Shown one piece after another: positions 8,133 to 17,100 of a DNA stretch of 55,953 bases (position 1 is its first letter; each line of letters begins with the position of its first letter). The notes beneath the pieces were generated by a model. That model was not told the DNA's origin. It made no database searches and was given only the letters and a program-made list of their open reading frames with translations. Source of the DNA: an uncultured Lachnospiraceae bacterium. GTDB taxonomy: Bacteria > Bacillota > Clostridia > Lachnospirales > Lachnospiraceae. The stretch covers positions 1 to 55,953 of the forward strand of contig CAJUPF010000011.1 of the NCBI GenBank assembly GCA_910588565.1. The letters are read 5' to 3'. The position numbers and the translations under genes are program-made.

Positions 8133-8161
8133 TTGCCATTTTTTTCCTATTTTGTTATAAT
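8133..8161 (+). promoter_or_regulatory. Promoter of the LRR/VWA surface-protein operon
   Basis: TTGCCA (8133-8138), 17 bases, then a perfect TATAAT (8156-8161). The leader to the GTG start is about 80 bases. It contains a possible hairpin (aaagtgtgt at 8205-8213 with acacgcttt at 8218-8226), which could influence ribosome access. Confidence 0.75.
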
Positions 8162-8248
8162 AGGCTTGTTTAGTACAAATGAAGAACGTGTACCTGTTGT
8201 TATAAAGTGTGTTTGGGACACGCTTTTGTTTAGGAAGGGAGAGTAAAT

Positions 8249-11200
8249 GTGAAAAAATGGAAAAATCTATGCTGGCTATTGCTGGTTCTATGTGGGATCG
8301 TCGTATTGGGAATACCACACCCGGTGCAAGCCACAGAAGTTACGGCAACAACTTATACATCTGAACAGGTAGGCGAAGGCCTGCGGGCGGAACTGACCGG
8401 AGAGGGGACGTTGACCATCTATGGCACCGGAGAAATGAAGAATTGGGGAAGTTCCGGGAGCCCATGGTACAAAGAGAGAAATTCGATTAAAAAAGTCGTG
8501 ATCGAGTCAGGCGTGGTTTCTGTTGGAACGTATGCTTTTCATAACTGTGCCGCATTGACAGAAGTTCATCTGCCCTCAGAGCTTGGCGCTATAGGGAATT
8601 ATGCGTTCCGAAACTGTACGGCATTGCTGGAAATTATTCTGCCTGCCGGACTAAAGACGCTTGGAAATAATGTGTTTGAGGGCTGCAGACTGCTGGCAAA
8701 TGTGGATTTGCCGACAGTACTGGTATCCTTAGGAGAGTATGCGTTTAACAATTGCAGCTCGCTGGCAGAAATCAGTATACCCGATGGAATCACAGAGATT
8801 GGCAGAGGCACATTCCAAAATTGCTCAGCCTTGGAACACATAGATGTAAACCAGGTCATTACAGTGAAGGCGAATGCATTTGGCAGCTGCACTTCATTGG
8901 CATCCATTGATTTAAAGAATATAAATGTACTGGAAAATAATGCTTTTAATCGTTGTGATGCATTGGAGTCGATAACAATTCCGCCAACAGTTACAACAGT
9001 CGGAACGAGCGGAGCTTTCACCAGTTGCGGAAAACTGATGCAGGTAGTTTTTGCTGCGGGGACGCAGACGATACCGCCCTATGCTTGTGCAGGTATGAAT
9101 AACCTTACAACAGTAGTATTTGAAACAAATACAGAGGGTGTATGCGAGGTTGCGGAGATAGGGAATTATGCGTTCCGAAACTGCACAGCATTGCCAGAAA
9201 TCGATCTGCCCGCCGGAGTGACGGCGCTTGGAAATAATGTGTTTGAGGGCTGCAGGCTGCTTGCAAAAGTGGATTTGCCGACAGAGCTGAAATCCCTGGG
9301 GGAATATGCATTTATCAATTGCATTGCGCTGTCAGAAATCAGAATACCAGATGGAATCACAGAGATTGCCAGAAGCACATTTCAGAATTGCACAGCCCTG
9401 GAAAGCATAGATTTCAACCAGGTTACTACAGTAAGGGCAAACGCATGTAACAGCTGCACCGCGTTGGCGGAAATCGATTTAAAGGGCGTAAGTGTGTTGG
9501 AGAATAACGCTTTTTATCGTTGTGACGCATTGGAGTCCATAGAAATTCCGCCAACCGTGACAACAGTTGGATCTGGCGGCGTATTCACCAACTGCGGGAA
9601 GCTGACGCAGGTAGTTTTTGCGGCAGGGACGCAGACGATACCGCCCTATGCCTGTGCAGGCATGAATAACCTTATAACGGTAGTGTTTGAAACAAATACA
9701 GAGGGAATATGCGAAGTTGCAGAAATTGGGAATTATGCCTTCCGTAACTGTACGGCATTGACAGAAATAGAATTGCCCGCCGGAGTGACAACGCTTGGAA
9801 ATAATGTGTTTGAGGGCTGCAGGCTGCTTGCGGACGTGGATTTGCCGGCGGGGCTTGCGTCCCTGGGGGAATACGCGTTTAGCAATTGCGGCGCACTGAC
9901 GGAGATTAGGATACCAGACAGTGTAACGGAGATTGGCAGAGGCACATTCCAAAACTGTAAAATTTTAGAAAGCATTGACCTTAATCAGGTGACGACAGTA
10001 AAGGCAAATGCGTTTTACAGTTGTACGGCGCTGAAACATCTGGAATTGCGGAATGTGGAGACATTAGAGAACAACGCGTTTGGAAATTGCGACGCATTAG
10101 AATCTGTAACTATACCAGCTTCCGTTACAACTATGGGAAGCAGCGGCGTATTTACAGACTGCGATCTTTTACAGCGGGTGGTTTTTTCTTCCGGAATACA
10201 GGCCATACCGGCCAATGCCTGCCGGAATATGAATCGCCTTACGACAGTAGAATTTGAAAGTAACGGAGAAGGAACCTCTGATGTTGCGTCAATCGGTAAC
10301 TATGCCTTTTCCAATTGTTCCGGACTGCTTACGATTGCATTGCCGGATCGTTTGACATCGATTGGCAGCGAAGCATTTTCCGGCTGCAGCAGTCTGCGGG
10401 ATATCGTGGTTCCGGAGGCAGTAGGGCAAATTGGAAACAGAGCTTTTGCCAACTGCACTGCGCTGCGTATTGTGTCATTAGGAAGTCAATTGACGGCTGA
10501 TACCATAAACAGCAATGTATTTTACCGTTCCGCCCTGTCGGAACTGATGGTACAGACAGATAATGCCTGGCTGAGGGAGGAATACGACTGGTCGAAATCC
10601 AATATCACGCCTTTATATGCAGTAGAGAGTTTTGAGACAGGGGAAAACGGCAGGGTTCTGGCGTTTGAAAACGGATTTCTGGCGATTGTCGGAAGCGGGG
10701 CGATGGCAGATTATGCCAGCGCAGACGAGATTCCCTGGCAGGAATATCTGGGAAAGATGCGATATCTGTTTATCGGGAGCAATATCACGCATATCGGAGC
10801 CCATTCGTTTGATGGGAGCGCTCTTACGGATCTTTGGCTGAGAGACTGCGCTTCTCTGAAAACGATTGGTGAGTATGCGTTTGCCAATAGTGGGAGACTG
10901 GACTATATCGTCATTGGAATGGATGTGGAATCCATTGGAACGCATGCGTTTTATGTGCCGGATTCCCTTTGCTTTTTGCTGGAATCGGAAAATACTGCCG
11001 CAGCAGATTATGATTGGGCAGGCGACAATCGGATTGTGGATACGGAAACTGTTATTTATAAACTGACGGAAACGGCTCTGGCTTATGTAAAAGATGAAAC
11101 GCTTATGATACGGGGAAATGGGCCGGCCTGTGATTATTCGAGAAATAACCAGCCCTGGAAAAACGATACGTTTACAACGGTTCTGATACAGGATGGCATT

Positions 11201-14125
11201 ACCTATTTGGGAACTTATAGTTTTTATCAGATGACAGGCATAACGGATGTGATTTTTCCAAAAATATTTACCAGAATTGGAAATTATGCCTTTAGCGGCT
11301 GTACTGGCTTATCGCAGATTGAGCTGCCGGAAGAACTGACTGGAATTGGCGATTATGCATTTTCTGAATGTACGGCGCTAAATCGATTTACATTTCCGGA
11401 AATGGTAAGCACAATCGGGTCGAATGCGTTTAACGGCTGTACCACACTGCAGCAGGTAACTTTGCCAAAAGGGCTTATAAAACTGGGAGATGCAGCGTTT
11501 CGGGGCTGTACGTCGGTGGGGACGGTGAATATCGAATGCGATGCCCTGGATACGATTCCCAATGATGCATTTGAAGGATGCAGCGCACTTCGGACGCTGT
11601 TGGTTCCGCCATCTGTGAAACGTATTGCAAGAGGAGCGTTTGCTTCCTGTGAAAAACTGAATACAATCCGGTTTTCCGAAGGGATTGCAGCATTGGAAGG
11701 GGGAGCGTTTGCCGATTGTGAAAGCCTGACCTCAGTCAAAATACCACGAAGCCTGACATCGGCAAGTATATACAATAATGCGGGGCCTTTTGGAACATCA
11801 TTGCAGAAAGTGACATTTGCAGAAAAGACAAGAACGATAGCGGCAAACCTGTTTTATGGCTGCATCGGCTTAGAAGAGGTGAGCCTGCCGGATACGCTTT
11901 CCGAACTGGAAGACGCTGCGTTTCGGGGCTGCACATCATTACGTGAACTGATACTTCCGGATACCATGAGCTTGATTGGAGAGGGGGCATTTTATGGATG
12001 TACCGCGCTGCAGGATGTGGCGCTGCCGGAACATATTGAAGAGATTGGCGCGGGCGCCTTTTATGGATGCGTTGGAATCGAAGCGGTCAGTCTGCCGGAG
12101 GATTTACAGACACTGGGAAACGGGGCGTTTGAAAATTGTACGTCGTTAAAGACCGTGACATTTAGCCCGGATATCACGGCAATTCCAAATACGGCGTTTA
12201 TGGCCTGTGATCTGACAGAGGTGCATTTGCCCTATAAAGTAAAGAGCATTGGAAGGAATGCGTTTGCAGGGAATGTTTCTCTGGAACTGATTACGATTCC
12301 GGCTGTTACCTCTTCCATTGCGTCAGGTGCGTTTGCAGATATTCCATCTCTGACAATCGGAGGCGCGGCTGGAAGCTATGCGGAAACGTTTGCAGAAGAA
12401 AATAGCATTGCGTTTGACAGTCAGAAGGGAATTGCGGCGGAAGCGATCACAGCAAAGCAGACTTCCTTAACGCTGGCCAGCAGGCAGACCGGGACAATTC
12501 GTATTGAAGTCGCACCTGATACAATGACGGACGCCATTGTGTGGGAAAGCAGTGATGCGGAAACGATATCGGTCAAAGCGGACGCGGACAATCCCACAGA
12601 AGCGAACGTTACTTCGGTAAAAGAAGGCGCGGCTGTGATTACAGCAAAAGCAGGGTCGGTTTCTCAGACAATTTCTGTAACATCGGAAAATCTGGTGACG
12701 AACCTGTCATTTGACAGCAGCTATCTTTATCTGACAGAGCTTGGAGAAACGAGACAGTTAAAAATCCGGATCAGCCCTTCAAATGCCGTGAACTCCGCCT
12801 TGGTATGGAAGACGTCGGATAAAACAATTGCGGCGGTAGATGAGGAAGGCACCGTGACGGCGACAGGAAAGGGAGTCGCGCGAATTACGGCAATGCTCGA
12901 AGATGGTTCTATGCGGGCATATTGCTTTGTCAATGTCAATCCCACCATGGAGATGACAGGCATCAAGCTTTCAGATTCCGCGCTGTTTCTGACTTCTGGC
13001 GGAGCGGCTCTGACAGCCAAGATTTTACCGGAAGGAAGCGAAGAGCAGGCGCTTACATGGAGTTCGTCGGATGAGAGTGTGGCTGTCGTAGACGAAAACG
13101 GATATGTAACAGCAGTAAACAGCGGAACAGCGAAAATCACGGTCAGCAATGTTCCCAAAACACCGGAAGACGTTGTCTATTCTGCGGAATGTATTGTGAC
13201 AGTGCAGCATGTAGACGTTCATGTGGAACGTGTTACCTTAGATAAGCGGACGATTTATCTGAGCCAGCTTGGGGAAACGGCGCAGCTTACGGCGACCGTT
13301 TATCCGGAAAACGCGGATTTAAAAGACGTTTCTTATAAAAGCAGTGATGAACATGTGGCGTCTGTCGATGAATATGGCAGGATAACGGCCGGGAACAGTG
13401 GAACGGCTACCATAACAGTAAAGACATTAGAGGGCGGATATACGGCGGAATGCCATGTGGCAGTGTCCTATCAGCTGACCGATATTTCCTTTGCTGTCAA
13501 TGCAATGGAGTTAAAGCCAGGAGAATCAAAAACAGTGTCGGCGACATTTGAACCAGCTTCTGTGACAGCGCCGTCTGTCGAATGGTACACAACCAATTCC
13601 CGTGTGGCGACGGTGGATGAACATGGCATTGTAACGGCGGCAGCAGTAGGAAAAGCAGATATCAAATGCCGTTCTACGGATGGAACGAATATTGTTGCCG
13701 TGTGTAAGGTATCCGTGACGGAACGTTCGGAAGAAAAACCTGGAACAGAAAAGCCAACCGTAACGCCAAAACCGGATACTTCACAAAATACAACAAACAA
13801 ACCGAATACCCCAAGTACTCCGGCAGCAAAAGCCCCGGTGATAAAAAGAGCCGTAATTTTGAAAATAACGCCGGGGAAAAAGAGCCTGAAACTGAAATGG
13901 AAGAAACAAAGCGGCATAACCGGCTATCAGATTCAGTATGCGCAAAAAAAGAGTTTTTCCGGAAAAAAGACCGTGCGGATAAAATCTTCTAAGACGACAA
14001 GCAAAAACATTACGAAACTAAAGTCAAAGAAAAAGTATTATATCAGAATCAGAGCCTATAAGACGGTCAAAGGAAAGAAGTATTACGGATCATGGAGTAA
14101 AGCGGCAAGCAAAAAGACAAAATAG
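8249..14125 (+). CDS. Giant secreted leucine-rich-repeat (BspA/LRR_5) protein with Ig-like and FN3-like domains
   Basis: This 1958-residue protein starts at a GTG behind a GGAAGGGA site. It has a signal peptide (basic 'KKWK', hydrophobic core, likely cleavage after 'VQA' near residue 28). Residues about 60-770 and 985-1380 are BspA-type LRR_5 repeats of about 23 residues ('IGNYAFRNCTAL', 'LPAGV'). Residues about 1390-1820 hold roughly five bacterial Ig-like BIG_2 domains ('AVDEEGTVTATGKG' type). A Thr/Pro-rich linker and a Lys-rich FN3-like end (about 1865-1958) follow. There is no LPXTG motif or C-terminal membrane segment. Nucleotides 8591-10291 are three tandem copies of a 567 bp unit. BspA proteins bind host matrix or other bacteria. 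The target here is unknown. The VWA gene follows 14 bases later. Confidence 0.9.
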   Translation: MKKWKNLCWLLLVLCGIVVLGIPHPVQATEVTATTYTSEQVGEGLRAELTGEGTLTIYGTGEMKNWGSSGSPWYKERNSIKKVVIESGVVSVGTYAFHNCAALTEVHLPSELGAIGNYAFRNCTALLEIILPAGLKTLGNNVFEGCRLLANVDLPTVLVSLGEYAFNNCSSLAEISIPDGITEIGRGTFQNCSALEHIDVNQVITVKANAFGSCTSLASIDLKNINVLENNAFNRCDALESITIPPTVTTVGTSGAFTSCGKLMQVVFAAGTQTIPPYACAGMNNLTTVVFETNTEGVCEVAEIGNYAFRNCTALPEIDLPAGVTALGNNVFEGCRLLAKVDLPTELKSLGEYAFINCIALSEIRIPDGITEIARSTFQNCTALESIDFNQVTTVRANACNSCTALAEIDLKGVSVLENNAFYRCDALESIEIPPTVTTVGSGGVFTNCGKLTQVVFAAGTQTIPPYACAGMNNLITVVFETNTEGICEVAEIGNYAFRNCTALTEIELPAGVTTLGNNVFEGCRLLADVDLPAGLASLGEYAFSNCGALTEIRIPDSVTEIGRGTFQNCKILESIDLNQVTTVKANAFYSCTALKHLELRNVETLENNAFGNCDALESVTIPASVTTMGSSGVFTDCDLLQRVVFSSGIQAIPANACRNMNRLTTVEFESNGEGTSDVASIGNYAFSNCSGLLTIALPDRLTSIGSEAFSGCSSLRDIVVPEAVGQIGNRAFANCTALRIVSLGSQLTADTINSNVFYRSALSELMVQTDNAWLREEYDWSKSNITPLYAVESFETGENGRVLAFENGFLAIVGSGAMADYASADEIPWQEYLGKMRYLFIGSNITHIGAHSFDGSALTDLWLRDCASLKTIGEYAFANSGRLDYIVIGMDVESIGTHAFYVPDSLCFLLESENTAAADYDWAGDNRIVDTETVIYKLTETALAYVKDETLMIRGNGPACDYSRNNQPWKNDTFTTVLIQDGITYLGTYSFYQMTGITDVIFPKIFTRIGNYAFSGCTGLSQIELPEELTGIGDYAFSECTALNRFTFPEMVSTIGSNAFNGCTTLQQVTLPKGLIKLGDAAFRGCTSVGTVNIECDALDTIPNDAFEGCSALRTLLVPPSVKRIARGAFASCEKLNTIRFSEGIAALEGGAFADCESLTSVKIPRSLTSASIYNNAGPFGTSLQKVTFAEKTRTIAANLFYGCIGLEEVSLPDTLSELEDAAFRGCTSLRELILPDTMSLIGEGAFYGCTALQDVALPEHIEEIGAGAFYGCVGIEAVSLPEDLQTLGNGAFENCTSLKTVTFSPDITAIPNTAFMACDLTEVHLPYKVKSIGRNAFAGNVSLELITIPAVTSSIASGAFADIPSLTIGGAAGSYAETFAEENSIAFDSQKGIAAEAITAKQTSLTLASRQTGTIRIEVAPDTMTDAIVWESSDAETISVKADADNPTEANVTSVKEGAAVITAKAGSVSQTISVTSENLVTNLSFDSSYLYLTELGETRQLKIRISPSNAVNSALVWKTSDKTIAAVDEEGTVTATGKGVARITAMLEDGSMRAYCFVNVNPTMEMTGIKLSDSALFLTSGGAALTAKILPEGSEEQALTWSSSDESVAVVDENGYVTAVNSGTAKITVSNVPKTPEDVVYSAECIVTVQHVDVHVERVTLDKRTIYLSQLGETAQLTATVYPENADLKDVSYKSSDEHVASVDEYGRITAGNSGTATITVKTLEGGYTAECHVAVSYQLTDISFAVNAMELKPGESKTVSATFEPASVTAPSVEWYTTNSRVATVDEHGIVTAAAVGKADIKCRSTDGTNIVAVCKVSVTERSEEKPGTEKPTVTPKPDTSQNTTNKPNTPSTPAAKAPVIKRAVILKITPGKKSLKLKWKKQSGITGYQIQYAQKKSFSGKKTVRIKSSKTTSKNITKLKSKKKYYIRIRAYKTVKGKKYYGSWSKAASKKTK
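8591..10291 (+). repeat. Three tandem 567 bp in-frame repeats inside the LRR gene
   Basis: The phrase beginning 'at(a/t)gggaattatgc' starts at 8591, 9158 and 9725, and a diverged version at 10292, always 567 bases apart. Each unit encodes 189 residues, about eight LRR_5 motifs. Units one to three remain close at DNA level; the region after 10292 has diverged. Unit number could change by homologous recombination or slippage without breaking the frame. Confidence 0.9.
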
Positions 14126-14139
14126 GGAGGAGAGAGACG

Positions 14140-17100
14140 ATGAAAATGGGAAAAAGGATAGTATCTGCCTGGCTTGCAGGATGCATATGCTTCCTTCTGT
14201 TATTTGGAAACGGCTGCCGGATCAGCGCTGCCGAAACAGATTCTGCGGAAGAAGAGATGGATCAGGAAGCGATAGAGAAGGCAGCAAGGGAAGACGTAAC
14301 GATTGAATCACTGGACGTGGTGTATGAAACGGTTGACTGGGCGGTATCGGACGAAGGAAAAAGGGCGGCCGCCCCAAAGGCACGAAAGAATGAAATTGTG
14401 CTTGTGCTGGATGTTTCCGGCAGTATGGGGGGAACGCCTTTAAGCCAGCTGAAAAAAGCCTGCTATAATTTTGTCGACGATATCCTGGCAGAAGACCCGG
14501 ATGTGGGCATTGGCATTGTAACATTTGAAAGCAGAGTAAAAACATATACGTTTGACGGGGAATATTTTACTAACAGCCGCAGTGACTTAAGGAGTGTGAT
14601 CCGAAACTTAAACGCGTCGGGCGGCACGGCCATGAACGCCGGAATGGCGGAAGCAGATAACGTGCTGCAGACCTACGGTGAAGCTGCGCAGCAGTATTTG
14701 ATTGTAATGGCGGACGGTATGCCCAATGAAGGAGCAGCATACAGCGGGCCTGGCGCACGGTACGAGGGAACGGAATATGTAGATCCGGAAGGGAATGCGT
14801 TTACACATAGCGGCTCTCCTTACTGCAGCGCAATTTATAATACTTTCCTGGGGATACAAAGTGAATATATTATTTATTCTCTGGGATACTTTCATTCCCT
14901 GAGAGGCACAGAAAAACAATTTGCCGCCACGTTTATGAATGATATTCAAAATAACGGATATATCGAGGTAAGCGATGCGGATCAGATTGCGTTTTCGTTT
15001 GAAGGTCTGGCGGATAATATCAATACGGACATGGTATCTATGTCTGTCAGCTCACTGGCGTTAAAGCCAAATGAGACCAAAGGATTATCCGTTGTGTTCT
15101 CTGACGCGTATACGTCCAAAGACAGGGAAGTGACATGGAATTCTAAAAATCCGGCAGTTGCAGCTGTGGACGCAGCAGGAACCGTAACGGCGGTTGGGGA
15201 AGGAACTGCCGAAATCACGGCTTCTGTGGGAGGTTATACGGCGGTATGCAAGGTGACTGTTATAAAAGAGAAGCCTTCCGGAACATTGAAGCTAAACATC
15301 TTACAGAATGAAAATGACCAGAGTAAGGACAGGGACAATTACAAAAAGGCATCCAACGCCATTGTCACACATGATGGTGTGGAATACAAAGCGGATTCCA
15401 ATGGCCAGGTAGCTGTCCCAAACTATAAAACGGGAGAAATCCAGGTATCCAAACAAGGGTTTAAGACCAGATCGATTGCATTTGCGAACCTGACGAATAA
15501 CCAGAAAATTTATCTGCAGAAAGCATCGGACAATCCGTCCATTCATGCGGTGTGGGTGAATACCGTCGATGTGCTTTCCGAGGATTATCCTGTGGGTACG
15601 GAATCCGGGGCAATTTCGTTAAGCGTGGATGTAGATTGGGGAAATGCGGATTCCGGAACATTGCAGCTGGGGCAGGAAGCGACATTTGTGAATTTTCCGG
15701 CGGGAAAAACAACACTGTCGGTTCCGCTCTATGAAACATTTGATGTAAGCAAAGATATTTATCTGATTGCAAAGAATGCTAAGGGGAACACGGTAAAACG
15801 CCAGCTGGCGTTTATGCTGGACTCGAAGGCGGCCGGCCTGGACGGGTTTGAGGTATCCTTTGGGGATGATATCAAGCTTAAAATTCCGGAAGCGGTTCCT
15901 TTTCTGGGCGGCTCAGAGTTAAGCCTTGATATTTTACAAAATGAAATTCTTCCTGTCACCGTGTCTGTGGAAGATGGAAAAGTAAAAGCTGCCCTTGGAA
16001 TTGATATTGATAATACTTCTTTCGACAGCACGACAGGCAGCGACGGAAATAAAAAGGAAGAATGGGATTCCTCAAATGCCTGTGAGCAGCTCAAAAATCT
16101 GAAAAGTAATGTAGACGATTTTGTCAAATCCGTGAAGAATTTAAAAAATGCAAAACCTGGGTCCACATCCAGCGTATGGGATAATATCAAGAAAAAATAT
16201 GGCGATGATATTGCCAAAAAGAAAGGCTCTTTTGGCGTCGAATCGGATATTCAGGTACTTGGCTATGCCGAGGGATATCTGGATGGAAACAAAAAGATCC
16301 AGCTTACGGAAGCGGGATTGTATCTTGTTATCAGCGCAAAAGCGGACTGGAGCGGAAATATGTCCGTTATGGTCGTGGTGGTTCCCGTTCCTGTATACTG
16401 GGAAGCAAGTGTTGGCGGCGAGGCGAAAGCCGGATTCAATATGAGTTATGACGCAGGAAAGAAGAAGTATGTGCCCAATGGGGAAATTTCCGCAAAACTG
16501 GAAGGCTCGGTAGGCGGTGGCCTGGGAAATACAAATATTGCCACGATTGGCGGCGGCGGAAAGGCGAGCATTTCTCCCCAGATAAAATTTTATTACGCAA
16601 AAGAAAATTATTTCGCAGCAACGCTGGCGATCAATGCGTATTTTAAGCTGACGGCTTTAGGCATCTATGAGAAAACATGGGAGCCGGAGGGGCTGAAAAA
16701 AGAATGGACGATTGATAACGGCGTGGAAAGCATCGGTCTTGCGATGGAAGAGGCATTTGATACAAATGAGCTGTACCAGGCAGAAGATTATGTCGTTGCC
16801 GATTTATCTTACCTGGATGCTTCGGGGGCTTCTATGGAGGCGGTTCCTGCTTCCAATACAGAGAGCGGATATGCGCAGGATGTTTTGATGGTGCAGGAAA
16901 ACGCGTTATCAGAGACGTCCCCTCAAATCAAAGAATTTGAGGATGGAAAGAAAATTGCAGTCTGGTTCCATGCTCCGGAGGCGGATGTAAATGCGGTAAC
17001 TTTATATTATTCTTATTTTGACGGGAAAAGCTGGAGTACGCCTGCCCCGGTAGAACAGGATGGCACGCCGGATCTGAACGCACAGTTATATATCTCTGGC

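Noticed and set aside
8591..10291. CRISPR-like or IS-like origin for the regular repeats
   Set aside because: The repeats are 567 bp, in frame and contiguous, and encode LRR motifs; there are no short repeats with unique spacers.
8599..10500. Several long open frames on the minus strand and in other plus frames opposite the LRR gene
   Set aside because: They are shadows of the repetitive LRR coding sequence, recur with the 567 bp period, lack ribosome sites and have no family-like pattern.
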